Origin: Ampelocalamus luodianensis
Lineage: Eukaryota > Streptophyta > Magnoliopsida > Poales > Poaceae
NCBI GenBank assembly: GCA_036346255.1
Contig: CM070633.1
Coordinates: 20,770,001-20,834,000, forward strand
Length of the DNA stretch: 64,000 bases
Reading direction: 5' to 3'
The first letter of the stretch is position 1. Every line of letters begins with the position of its first letter. Both the position numbers and the translations under genes were made by a program. Under the pieces are notes generated by a model. That model did not search any database and was not told the DNA's origin. It was given only the letters and a program-made list of their open reading frames with translations. This document shows positions 9,661 through 20,172 of the stretch, in pieces.

Positions 9661-10900
9661 TGTAAGATCGAGGAGGCCAACTAGAGGAGGGGTGAATAGT
9701 CTTTTCAAAATTAAAGTCTAAGGCTAAAACCGATTTCTAATGCGAAAGCGAAAGTCAATTCGGTTTTGCACAAATAGAACCTAAATATTCTAGTTTCCCA
9801 TGAGTGCACCAACACCCTAAGTCTAAGTCAAGGTTTGTAATTTTGATTTGGTATGCAATCAATTTAATTCTAGGAATGTAAATTGCACAAAGTAAATTAC
9901 AAAAGAGCAAACCACAATGACACAATGATGTTTACTATAGTGTTAGGAGACTTGCCGGTCTGCCCTAATCTACGTTGAGGTAAGCCCAAATGAATTAGAC
10001 CAGCTCCATGAATTAAGACTACACCTCCGAGGTAAGCCCAAACAAATTAGACTGGCTCACAACTTGAACCAACACCTCGATCCACTCGGGGTTACTCTTC
10101 TTCCACTTCGGATATGGCGAGCACCGAGACACTCACAAACGGTGTCGGGCCTCTTCACTACCTTCTTGAAGAGATCACCGCACAATCTTCCTCCAAACCA
10201 TCTAGGTACTGACAAACACCTAGATTAATATACTATAGCCCTTGCTTGAAGGTTATCAAGTGCCAAAGAGATCAACAAATGATACAAATGCACTTCAATG
10301 CTCTCAACTATCTCAAAATGTGAAATATGAGCAAACGAGTAGTAGAGAGTGCACCAATGGCTCTAATGTATTCAATGAGGTCAGGACCACTGAGCTTGGT
10401 GCTGGTGAGGGGGGTATTTATAGCCCCAACCAAAAAAACGACCGTTTGAAGAAATTCCCTAAAAAATTCAACAGGTGCGGTACTACCATCATTGATCTGC
10501 CGATGCTACCGCACATACTATTCAACTATCATATGGGGTTCATTAAATGCTTCTAAACTATCCATTACGGTTTGGTGCGGTACTACCACACTCCCATGAT
10601 CTGGTACTACCGCTCGATGGTGTACTGCTTTGGTCTAACGGTAGTACCGATTTCTAGAGGAGAAAAATCTCTCAAAAACATGCTCTTTGGAAATAATGTA
10701 CCACCAATTAGAAATTGAACCTACCGCACTGCGATAGTATCACACTTCATGTGCGGTTATACCGCAAGCTGGTAGTTCCGCGGTTATACTTGCGGTCATA
10801 CCGGTTTTACTGACAATTATATTTCACATGCAGTTCAAGATGCATGCATGTCTTAGTTGATCAAGATAGTATAAAATAAATCCTCAAACTACTAGCCATG
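9661..10900 (-). mobile_element. Copia-type LTR (second copy, boundaries uncertain on the right)
   Basis: The plus strand starts TGTAAGATCGAGGAGG with CCAACTAGAGGAGGGGTGAA, matching the layout of 5723-6433. Shared blocks include 'CTACGTTGAGGTAAGCCC', 'GACCAGCTCCATGAATTAA' and 'GAGATCACCGCACAA'. It also holds an array of short palindromic words built on GCGGTACTACCGC (10477-10802). The right end is not clear; the stretch 10900-10968 just before the Mutator element could belong to this LTR or to older sequence. Confidence 0.6.
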
Positions 10901-10968
10901 ATCCCTCTTCAAGCTAGGGATTGGCCTAGGTGAACAGAGAGGGGAGAGATGGTGTTGTGGCAAGGGAG

Positions 10969-10977
10969 ATGGAAGAA
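10969..10977. repeat. 9-bp target duplication of Mutator element, left
   Basis: ATGGAAGAA here is repeated exactly at 20164-20172, directly outside the two inverted termini. Nine-base duplications are characteristic of Mutator-like elements. Confidence 0.95.
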
Positions 10978-11091
10978 GGAATAATTGGGTTGGTACTATC
11001 AAGAAAACTGCAGTTCAGTTTAATACCACCGCATTCTTTAAGTTCAATTTAATACCACCGCCCTTTCACCCCGTTCCGCGAAATACCACGC
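10978..11091 (+). repeat. MULE terminal inverted repeat, left
   Basis: This pairs with 20050-20163 with about 16 mismatches by eye. Inside it a roughly 29-bp unit ending in TTTAATACCACCG occurs twice in tandem, as it does in the right terminus; such sub-repeats are candidate transposase binding sites. Confidence 0.93.
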
Positions 11092-11392
11092 ATAAAGAGT
11101 CTGGACCATTTGGCCAAAGCTCCAAGGATTAGATAAGGTAGCAAGCACAAGATAAGTTAAGAACTAAATAGGGGATGGTTAAACCCAACAAATACAACAC
11201 AAAGAAATCAACTGAAACACTTATATTATTTAGGGTCTTAGCATGGCTACAACAATGCCTAAGGGCTTTTGCAGCTCATACTGCACACAATAAAACAAAA
11301 GTGAACCTAACACACAAACTACCGTCTAAAGGGCGACACTTCTAAACTTAAGATGATGTGGCGCTCACACACTAAGCCTTGACTGACTAAGC

Positions 11393-12255
11393 CTAAACCT
11401 TAGTGAACTCAATCGCTGAGGTAACCTCTGCAACCACAGCGGCGCTCCCTCCTGCTATAGACCTAGAAGTGCGTGGGCATCCTGACAAAATGGTCCTGAT
11501 GTCCCAGAACTGGTGCAATAGGAACAGGTGGCTCAGGTGCAGGAACAACTGGCTCCTCCGGCTCCTTAGGCTCTTCTGGGTCTCCTCTGACTCTTCGGGT
11601 TCTTCAGGCTCTTCAGGATCCTCGGGCTCCTCAGGTTCCTCGGGCTCCCTTTGCCCGTATAGAGCTTCCTCTAGCATTGCGATCCTCTCCTCTGCCATCT
11701 ATAGTGTCTCGTAGATGCACTCCAGCTCTGTGGCAATGGTCTCCAAGGATTCCTCCTGGGCAGCGGCAAACTGAGCTAGGTGCACCACGGTGGTGTTGTG
11801 TTCTCCATCTGTAGATGGATAGCGAGCTGAAAGATCCACGACGGCAGCATGGGGATGGTAACAAAATACGGTACCCTACAGCTCGCGTGCATAGATGTTG
11901 CACATCCTCAGAATGGCAAGGCACGAAGACTCCTGGATTCCTTCGGCGAAGTTGATCCTCTGGACTGAGATGTTCAGGGGACGGCTAGCTACGGCTGGCT
12001 CTAGTGTCCCTCTGGGCATAGATAGTCAAATGACAGAGACTCCATGGCTCTAACCGTTCACCAACCAGTTGGTGCCTTGGTACATGAGGCGATCAAACCC
12101 TCCGAGCACTTGCAAAAGTTTCCATAACTCTGCAGCAAGTCCTCTCTTACGCTCACCATAAGTGTGGAGACAAGCCATCTGTCAAGACAGGCAAGAGGTA
12201 AGAACCAACTTAAAATCAGCGGGGAGAAAAAAAAATTCAGCAATAGTTGAGTCAA
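11393..12255 (-). pseudogene. Degenerate unrecognised ORF downstream of a retrotransposon primer binding site
   Basis: On the minus strand, shortly after the primer binding site at 12375-12387, a broken reading frame can be followed in pieces. An N-terminal part begins MACLHTYGERKRGLAAEL near 12180, then come in-frame stops and frame changes. The end is a strongly acidic tail of EPEEP/EEPED repeats (about 11565-11665). The position just after the leader suggests a first ORF of the element, but no gag motif (zinc knuckle, UBN2 or retrotrans_gag core) is visible, so I do not assign a function. At least two stops and one frameshift make it non-functional as it stands. Confidence 0.4.
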
Positions 12256-12374
12256 GAGAGATATAAGAGAAGTTAAGCAATTTATTAGTCTTGCAAGTTG
12301 ATTTTGCTTTAGAAAATAGTTTGGACATTCTAAGTACAGCCGATCTAACTAAGGTCAAGACCCACAGTCAGTAT

Positions 12375-12387
12375 GGATCTGATACCA
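12375..12387 (-). other. Primer binding site (tRNA-iMet type)
   Basis: The minus strand reads TGGTATCAGATCC, starting four bases after the LTR end at 12392. It matches the TGGTATCAGAGC pattern complementary to initiator methionine tRNA except at one base. Confidence 0.8.
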
Positions 12388-12759
12388 CCTCTGTCGGGAT
12401 AAAAACAAATACAATTATAGACCCATTGTGTATAATGTACTAGTCCAGAATCACGCTAGTGCACACAGTGTCAATATGGATAAATATCGATCCACACAAG
12501 ACAAATAATAGAATAAATGAGTAATTTGAATAACAAATAATGGTTTGACCTTATGGTCGAGTTTACACTTGTTAAGCTACGCAGGTCTAACAATAATTAA
12601 ATAAGCAGCAGCAGAACAAAATAAACTCCAACGGAAACCCATCGACTAGCCATAGGCAACCCACTGGGATCAAGACCTAACGATTAGCACCGTCATAGAA
12701 CTCTTCCTCAAAAGCGGACGACGATACCTCCACTTCAGTTGAATGATTGCAACAAGAAT

Positions 12760-12776
12760 GAGTACTCCGAGTACTC
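12760..12776 (-). promoter_or_regulatory. LTR 3'-end hairpin GAGTAC/GTACTC
   Basis: The minus strand reads GAGTACTCGGAGTACTC, a 6-bp stem with a 5-base loop, preceded by CTTGTT and followed by ATTCTTG. It occupies the same position in the LTR as the hairpins at 5447 and 8855. Confidence 0.65.
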
Positions 12777-13030
12777 AACAAGTTGTACAACAGAATGCAA
12801 ATATAGATGATGGCTTATCACAAAAAATGGCTTCTATGGTTATTTTGCAACAAAGCAGTATTTGCAATTGAATATGAATAATAGATTGAAAGCATAATTC
12901 AAAACAAATAGACAACCATAATTTAATAGTTGTTTTCACAAAGGACACAAAGCCTAATCACATTCTTTCACACAACCACATGAATGAATTCACACAGTTG
13001 TCCCTTCCCAATTGTTTTATGAAAATCTAC

Positions 13031-13100
13031 CGTCCATGACCACGGATGTGGCTATTCAAATAAATTGTTTAACACTCTGCAGAGCTAGTACACTTTACCC
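13031..13100 (-). promoter_or_regulatory. Conserved dyad block of LTRs (copy 3)
   Basis: The minus strand carries the GGGTAAAG, CTCTGCAGAG, TATTTGAATAG and CCGTGG..ATGGAC elements in the same order as at 5053 and 8465. The central palindrome has one change here. Confidence 0.7.
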
Positions 13101-16100
13101 ACACAATATAATCAGTGTAGCTATCACTAATCATAACAAAACTTTTTAGAAGTTTCATCTCAACAATTGACACTCCCGATGTGCTTTACCGTCGTACCAA
13201 CCCAAATACAATGCTTTGGCATGACACACACTGTTGGACCAGGAAGCGACGAACCGTCCATCGATGTAACTTTCAGAATAGTCCACACCTCCACCCATCA
13301 CTAACCTACTACCTGAGTAATCAATACTAAGACTCCACAACTTACTAAGTTAGGCCCGTCCCATCAGGCATGTGGTTGTACAGTTGTAGCTTAGTTCAAT
13401 GTCATACAAAGTTAAATCCTTAATTGACCAAGACAAGACTTCCAATTTCTAATTATGCCACAAGGATTAATATTCCCAATCACGAAGCTCCACCATATCA
13501 CATAGTTTCCACAACTTGTCTCAATCTAAATCTTTTCCCACCCTATTGGTTAACTGCAACACATGCCATCAATGAGTAATAGCACACAACACACAGTTTT
13601 ATCACAAAGTTCCATAATCACTTAGTCAAATTACTCGTATCTAACCAACCCACATTGGTGCTACGATAATGCCAACTAATAAATAACCAAACTAGGGTGA
13701 CAAAAGATCATGACATTACAATACACAAGGTGGATATAAACAATTTGGGTGAATAACTAATCCCAAAGCATTTAAATAAATATTTAAAGTAAATGCAATA
13801 ATTGAATCAAACTAATTTTAGAAAACTGGGTTCAACATGATTAAAGGTACAACTTGCCTTGGAATAGACCTTAGTACTGGTCTTGGTCTTGGTCTTGGTG
13901 AACTCCTCCTTTCTCGAAATCTCCCGAAGTAGCAACGCCTACTCGCATCCAAAAGAAAATAAACATAAATGAATATAAAACAGAGATAAAACAAACTCTA
14001 AAAATTAAATAAAAATCTCAGGAAACTAGAGCTCGAATTTAGATGAATTTAGAAATTTGAATGGGCTCTATCGGAGTTTGTATGAGGAAGAATGAGCTTT
14101 TGGAAGATCTAAACCTAAAGAAATAACAAAATAGGATTTTCTAGATTTTTCAAATTTCTTTTCTGTTGGAAATCCCAAATAATGATGTTAGCATGACATC
14201 AGCCCTGATTTTCAGAATTAAAATAAAAATCGGGAAAAGGAATAGGGACTGACATGTGGGCCCATGGTCCATGGACCGGGTCCACGAAACTGGTCTATGG
14301 GTCTACGGCTCACGGGTTCACGGAATAGTGAACTAACAAGAGCGACCCACAAATCAGAAAGATGGTCTATGGTGGAACAGATATATTTGGGTTTGGATCT
14401 GGTTTATGGTTTGATTTAACATGCGGGCGCTGACGCGTCAGCCACGTGAGCGTTGACTGGACCAACTCGCTGATGTGGCGCTGATTTGTAAAGTGACATG
14501 GATGCCACGTCAGATGCGCGATGAAAAGACTCGCATCCTGATGACAAGACTCAAGGGTGTGCTCACTGGTGCTCAGAGACGACTGTGGTGGCCGGCAGCA
14601 AGGTCGAAGCGGCAAAGAAGTCTTGGGCTCAACAGAATTAGGGTTCTGGCGACGCTCCGGTGGAACCAAGGTGTGCGGGGTGTAGATCTCGAGCTTGCGA
14701 ACTCGACGGAGGCAAAGATGAGGCTCGAGCGGTTCTGGCGGTGGAGTAAAGGCTTGTTGGAGCTTGCGGCGGTGCACTTCCTTCTCCGAGCTCTCCCGGC
14801 GGCTAGGGCTTTTGTGCTCAAGCTTTGGCAGCTAGGGTTTGGATGCGGAGGTTGAGGGCTTCTCTCCCTTTTATACACAAGCGACCGGGAGAGTCCGAGG
14901 CGGTTACGGCGAGGAAGGCCCACGAGACGGCACAACTCGGATCGTAAAAGAATCGGAGACGAAGAACAGGTATCCTGTGGGACCCGCTCATCAGCGACAC
15001 CGGATCGGTGCGAAACGCATAGCAAAGGGCGAGGCTGAAGCTGACTGGTGGGGTCAAGGTGGCGCGCGCACAGAGAGAGAGGTAGAGACTAACATGCAGG
15101 GCCCGCATGTCAGTGGGAAAAGAGGCGTGCACGCGAGACTGGGCCAGAGGTGAAATAGGGATGGATTTCGGCCCAAAGGATTTTCCTGAGATTTAATTAG
15201 ATTTTCTAATTTAGAAATACCAGGAAATTCAAATAGCAAACGAACTCGAAAAAATTCTTAAAAAATCTAGAAAATATATCCAAGCACATAGAATCCAAAT
15301 AAAATAGTTTTGACATTAATTGAAGTTGAGATTAATCATATTAAATTGTTTTGCTATTGAAAGTCCATATTAAGCTTTATTAAAATTCAAATAAAATTGT
15401 TGGGTGAATTTTCCAAAGGCTAAACTACTGAAAAGGATTTTAAACTTCAGAAAATTGGGATGTTACATGTACACACCTGACAAAAGCCACAATGCAAACA
15501 TCTCAGGATGCAAACAAGCTCTGCATTTCACTTACTAGATTTGCTATAATTGCATCCCTCTGTTGGGCATATTTGCATCCATCATTGCAATCAGCCTTGA
15601 GATTGGCAATAAAACCAAGCAATAAGACTTGAGATGAGATTGGCAATAAAACCATATGCAATAAGATATCTATCTGACATATAGAAGCATTGTTCATAAT
15701 ATGCAACAGTTGAGGTCCAAAAATGACATTGACATGTGCATTGAGATAAACACTGACAATAGATATGTTCCATAGATATAGGTTCACAAATCTAACTTAT
15801 ACAAGTTTAGAGCACATAAATCACAACAATCTCAGATAAACACTAACAAGCATTGAGATAAACATGTTCTAGTTCATACAAACCACATCAATATGACAAT
15901 CTGGCTTATACAAGTTCAGAACACATGACACATAACATGCAAGTTCACAGCTTTCTCTTTTTGATTCTTGGGGAGGATGCCGGTGTAGCAGCCCTTGCTT
16001 CAGCTATCCTTTCTGCAGTAGACCTTCTTGGTGTGGTTCTTCTTGCTGGAGTTGATGCCACAGCTACCATCCTCCTTGTTGTAACTCCAGGGTTGATTTG

Positions 16101-17100
16101 AGGGCTTGGCTGAATGCTGTTTATAGGCAATGTAACTACAGGGTTGTCTTGCTGGAGTGGACCGCCATCTTGAGTGGTTGTAGTTCCTTTCTTCTTGCCC
16201 CTACAGCCAAGAAAGGAAATACTTCAAACTCACTAGATCGACGACATATCTCCAAGTCTTTTGGAACCTATCAAGCCCAAACACCTCAACCTTCATGTGT
16301 CCACTTAGAGATGAAGTGTACTTTAACCCTCTACTTTTCATGTTTAGCTCAAGGATGAAACTAGGTAGTATGTTGCCTTGTAGTTTATCGGCTACCCTCT
16401 TCCTTGTTGAGAATTTTTTTCCATTATCATCTATCTCACTCTATCCATGAGATCAACCACCAAAAAATCCTTAATGTCTTTTAGCCAATTATTGAAAGTT
16501 TCAGCAATGTTATTGTTTACGTAGTCGACCTTGTAGTGTGCTGCGAATGTACCTCTTGTACACAAGTTTTTGTGCTCCTTTATAAGATATTCAAATCCAG
16601 CTGGACATTTCTCAGCAATTATGTCCAAAAATAGCTAGATACATTTAGTTGTGCCCATCTATTCCTATGGCTGTCGCAAATTGCCCATTGTACTTCCCTA
16701 CAAGATGGGTTGAGTCAACCCCTAAGTGGGGCTTGCATCCTAGCAAAAATCCATCTACGCATGCACTGAGGGCCACAAACATCCTTTTGAAGTATACTTT
16801 ACCACCAACCCTCTTGTAGTCTATCTCAACAATATTACCTAGGTTCACCTTCTCCAACTCTAGCTTGAACCTCCACAGCAAGTCGAAGCTTTCCTCCCAG
16901 GTGTCGTGCAACTCAACCATTGCATCCCTCCTCCCTTCCCAGACCTTGTTGTATGACAAGGTCATATTATGGTCATCTTGAAGTCTCTGTTGTAGCTTCT
17001 TTGCACCAAATGATGGATCCTTCCTCAATAATTCTTTGTCTCTATTTGCTATCCATGCTTTGTTGGCCATTGTTCCTCGTGTCTTACTCGTTGTTGCGCA

Positions 17101-17108
17101 CGTATGAC
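17101..17108. repeat. 8-bp hAT target duplication, left
   Basis: CGTATGAC, matching CGTTTGAC at 18398-18405 with one mismatch. Eight-base duplications are typical of hAT elements. Confidence 0.75.
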
Positions 17109-18397
17109 CAGTGGCGGAGGCACCACCGATGCGCGCAGGGGCCTGTGCACCGACTCTAGCCGCCGCGCTCCTGGAAGCCCCTGCTACCGTTGTCCATGGA
17201 TGGTCCCATCCATAGACAAAGCACCGGCTGGCGCCGCCGGCGGACGCACACACACCACCGAACTACCGAAGGGAGCAGCAGGCAGCGGCCATGAAGGAAA
17301 GAAGGAGCAGAGAAGGTTTGAAGAAGAAAGAACTTAGGAAGCACCGAAGCAAGGATATTTGGGCTGCGGGCGCTACCGCGCTGGGGCTCGCACGGCCGAC
17401 GGAGGTGCGGGCATGGGCGCTGCACGTGAGGAAGTCTCGCATGACTGCGTGAGGATTGGACTGAGGAAGGCCAAAGGAGCGTGACGACGTGAGAAATACT
17501 GGAAGAGGAGCTTTGAGGCTTTGAGCCCTTGGGCCTTGAGGACAGAGTCCCGAGGAGACAACTAGATAGACAAGGTCACACACACACCTCACAAGGAGCT
17601 GACGCGCTGAGCTATGCTGCCTAAGTGAGCTGACGCGCTGAGCTGTGCTGCCTAATGAGAAGTGATTGCTGAGGTAAAATTCACACTTGATTACTTATTT
17701 ACTTGACAGACAGCGGTGCTCACTAATTTACATCCTTAGAAACATAAAAATTAGAATGTTGATATGTTGTGATTTGTGAATTGTGAACATGTGATGTTGT
17801 CTATTTGTCTAGTCTAGTTACATGTATTTAGTACTCACGGATTACATACAATTGATTGTAGATTTATAAAATATGGATAAATGAACTTTGCATAGTTATT
17901 TCTCCAATAATCCAAATATAAGTATTACTCCTCGAACCAATAAAAGCACAACTCAATCAAAGAAGACTCGGATTGATTTTAATCTGAATGACACCATTGC
18001 TGATAAAATAAGCATGGATCATTTTCAACAGATGAAATCTCGTAGAATGAACTTGCCTCCTACTCCTAGTCATAACTAGTAGTTTTGCGGTATGTTCCAT
18101 ACTTCCATTTCATTTCACTGTTTGCAATTAGTCATAATTTTTTGATTGTCTCACTAATTTAGCTACTTTTATTTAATAGATTGCTGCTCGTACGTATTTA
18201 TAGGCATTCGGACTGTTATGTTTATTAGCCAGGAACTACCTGAAGTTTATTTTACATTCCTGTTTTCTCTTGTTTATTTATATATAAATTTGGATTGCAT
18301 TAGACATTCAAATGTATTATGTATGTTTAGTACGATTTTATCATAATAGCTTTCTTCCATGAGCATCCCCTCTATTTTTGTTCTGTGTACGCCACTG
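17109..18397 (+). mobile_element. Non-autonomous hAT element (1.29 kb) inside the MULE transposase gene
   Basis: The left end is CAGTGGCGGAGGC and the right end, on the minus strand, is CAGTGGCGTACAC; they share CAGTGGCG, a terminus common in plant hAT elements. An 8-bp duplication with one mismatch flanks it, and the MULE coding sequence resumes on both sides. Inside, a 63-codon frame at 17888-18079 resembles the extreme N-terminus of TTF/ZMYM1-type hAT proteins (FNLNDTIAD), but the rest of such a transposase is absent. A 31-bp direct repeat lies at 17596-17656. The strand given follows the small frame. Confidence 0.78.
17888..18079 (+). pseudogene. Fragment of hAT transposase N-terminus (tentative)
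   Basis: A 63-residue frame beginning MHSYFSNNP and containing a basic run followed by RIDFNLNDTIAD, which recalls the start of TTF-zinc-finger hAT proteins in plants. It ends after RMNLPPTPSHN with no zinc finger or dimerisation domain. The resemblance is from family knowledge only and is weak. Confidence 0.35.
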
Positions 18398-18405
18398 CGT
18401 TTGAC
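18398..18405. repeat. 8-bp hAT target duplication, right
   Basis: CGTTTGAC; differs from the left copy at the fourth base. Confidence 0.75.
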
Positions 18406-20049
18406 ATCACTTATACATGGTAAGGAAATCAGAAATAGCTAGAAATAATAGGAAATGGACAGTTGTAAAGCATGAAGCAATCATAAAACATAATTCTATT
18501 ACACATGGCATATACCATGAATGTAGGGCTACTGTGAATCTTTTTTTTTTTGCATATATCCTCCATGGACAATTTTTAGCACTGCAAGTGGCTCTGAATC
18601 TTTTTGTGTCACTATGTTGTATGTTCATCTCAAACTCCCCTGTTATTACATGCTGCCGCAAAATAAGCTTGAACGCATGCCTATAAGGAAATGTGTCTCC
18701 TACCTTAATTTGAGGGTCATTTATATCATACACAGTCTGTGGTGAAAAGTAAGCATCGATTGTGGCGTTGTCATCTGTAACTGAGAAAGGATCATGGTCT
18801 GGTACATCAACATTGCCATTTTGATCTGCTTCATCATCGTGATGCTCAACTTCCTGCTTTGGGACCTCTGTTGTTGCCTCATGGTCTTCATGGAAGGACC
18901 TCCACTCCTCATTCACCCAAATAGGATCATCCTCATCAGGGTCTCTGTCGGGCTACTCTTGCAGCCAAGATGCTGCATTTTGTACCAAAGGGTGTTCTAT
19001 AGGTAGTTGTAAAGGGGTGTTCTCATTCACTGCCTGACTCTTGTTTTGGTGGCTCTCATACACTTCTGGACTCTCTGTCACTACTGCACTGTCATGTGGA
19101 AAGTGACTCTCATTCACTACTTGACTGTCATCAACTACTACATTGTCATGTGGAAAGTGGCTCTCATTCACTACCTGACTCTCATTCACTTGACACTTTC
19201 CAAATGACTCTTCACTTCCTTCTGCGCACTATTTTGAATGAAAGCCTCTTTCAAAAGTACATCACTGGCCGCTCTAACCAAGTTATTCCCCCTCTCAACA
19301 TACCAAAATGTCGCCTCCTCATCACTGCCCTAAGAGAAGTACGGTTCCACATACCTCAAAAAATCCACAAGTGAGATATCATCAAATCCCACATCCCATC
19401 TCAAAGTTCTTCCCTTCTTGTACTCTTTTCTTCCATCCTTGCATGTGAGGTAAGATTGGACGCAAAGCTCTGGACTATATATTATCTTTGGATCCTCCCT
19501 GTAACAGTTAAGAAACAAAATTTGACACTGTTAAAAAATGAGACTCAAATGCATCTTTGGGCTATCACTGCTATCACATTCCACGGCCTAGGTGACATGT
19601 CTGCTCTCACATTCAACCCAAAGCAATCCCGACCCAAATCAATCCAAGCCCAAATCCGTCGAGACTCATATGCATACAACAAAAAGAAAATTGAAATCAG
19701 ATTAAAAAGGATTCTTTGCTTACCCATCAGCAACTTCAGACAGATCCATGCTCCCTTAACCCTCCATCTACATGCTCTACATTGCACACCAAATTCATGG
19801 ATGGAGGTAGGAGATCTAACCTGCGGGGACTCTGGCTCGTTGGTCTTTGATGGAGATTTGCGGCTTGCAAGAGGGAGGATGGCATTGTGTTAATGCCCGA
19901 GGAGGGCGAACGAACGAGAGGAGAGGAGCGAGATAGAGGAGGGAGGTGGTGTGCGACAGGGGAGAGAGTCATCCTTGACACAACCATTTTCTTGGGGGTA
20001 ATGATGCCATTTCATATGGGAGCTAACGGCAAAGCCAAGAGAAGTGACA

Positions 20050-20163
20050 GCGTGGTATTTCACAAATTGGAGCGAAGGAACGGTGGTATTAAACTGAACC
20101 TAAAGAATGCGGTGGTATTAAACTGAACTGCAGTTTTCTTGATGGTACCAACCCAATTATTCC
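20050..20163 (-). repeat. MULE terminal inverted repeat, right
   Basis: Reverse complement of the left terminus. The outer 60 bases are nearly identical and the inner part is more diverged. The sub-repeat ending in TTTAATACCACCG is again present twice on the minus strand. Confidence 0.93.
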
Positions 20164-20172
20164 ATGGAAGAA
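20164..20172. repeat. 9-bp target duplication of Mutator element, right
   Basis: ATGGAAGAA, identical to 10969-10977. Confidence 0.95.

Larger units (their letters stand above)
12392..15467 (-). mobile_element. Retrotransposon 5' LTR (3.1 kb) inside the MULE
   Basis: On the minus strand the LTR begins TGTAACATCCCAATTTTC at 15467 and ends TTTTTATCCCGACA at 12392, followed by a primer binding site. A TATA box (GTATAAAAGG on the minus strand, about 14866-14873) lies in the middle. The shared dyad block (13031-13100) and the GAGTAC/GTACTC hairpin (12760-12776) occur in the expected order toward the 3' end. No second LTR is found, so either the element was truncated or only this half was trapped inside the MULE. 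GC-rich open frames at 14367-15153 on both strands are U3/leader sequence. Confidence 0.85.
15945..19749 (-). pseudogene. MuDR-type MULE transposase, inactivated
   Basis: The gene runs leftwards from an ATG at 19749. Exon 1 (19749-19724, MDLSEVADG) ends in GTAAGC; exon 2 starts at 19498 after TTACAG and keeps frame. Exon 2 shows the N-terminal region (GFDDISLVDFLRYVEPYF), a premature stop, then a frameshift and a twice-repeated SQVVNESHFPHD motif (about 19080-19190). The MuDR DNA-binding domain follows at 18600-18700, with the C..CPWRIYAKK signature. The catalytic part at 16645-17100 has FKRMFVALSACVDGF and DSTHLVGKYNGQ, which carries the first Asp. The segment holding the second catalytic Asp is deleted (break near 16630-16645). 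The late helical part (VDYVNNNIAETFNNW, 16431-16628) and a basic tail ending PRIKKRKL (15945-16130) follow. A hAT element interrupts the gene at 17109-18397. Confidence 0.85.
10978..20163 (-). mobile_element. Mutator-like element (MULE), 9.2 kb, with nested insertions
   Basis: The two ends are 114-bp inverted repeats starting GGAATAATTGGGTTGGTA, flanked by a perfect 9-bp duplication. The interior holds a MuDR-type transposase gene on the minus strand (15945-19749), a hAT element inside that gene, and, towards the left end, a retrotransposon 5' LTR with leader. All original transposase parts lie right of 15.9 kb; 11.1-15.5 kb is foreign retroelement sequence. The element cannot be autonomous now: the transposase has a premature stop, frameshifts, an internal deletion and the hAT insertion. 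The intact termini mean it could in principle still be recognised in trans; that is inference. Confidence 0.93.

Noticed and set aside
9366..9708. Lysine/glutamate-rich and phenylalanine/serine-rich frames of about 70-100 codons
   Set aside because: Produced by a T/C tract; low complexity on both strands.
10890..10968. Return of the LTR interrupted at 9660 after the copia-type LTR
   Set aside because: The expected CCAAC duplication and matching continuation could not be found, so the stretch is left unassigned.
14367..15239. Frames of 100-150 codons on both strands
   Set aside because: Part of the GC-rich U3/leader of the minus-strand LTR 12392-15467, around its TATA box; no motif, no introns, and both strands are equally open.
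19545..19987. Frames at the right end of the MULE
   Set aside because: They overlap the first intron and 5' leader of the transposase gene, whose exon junctions are clear.
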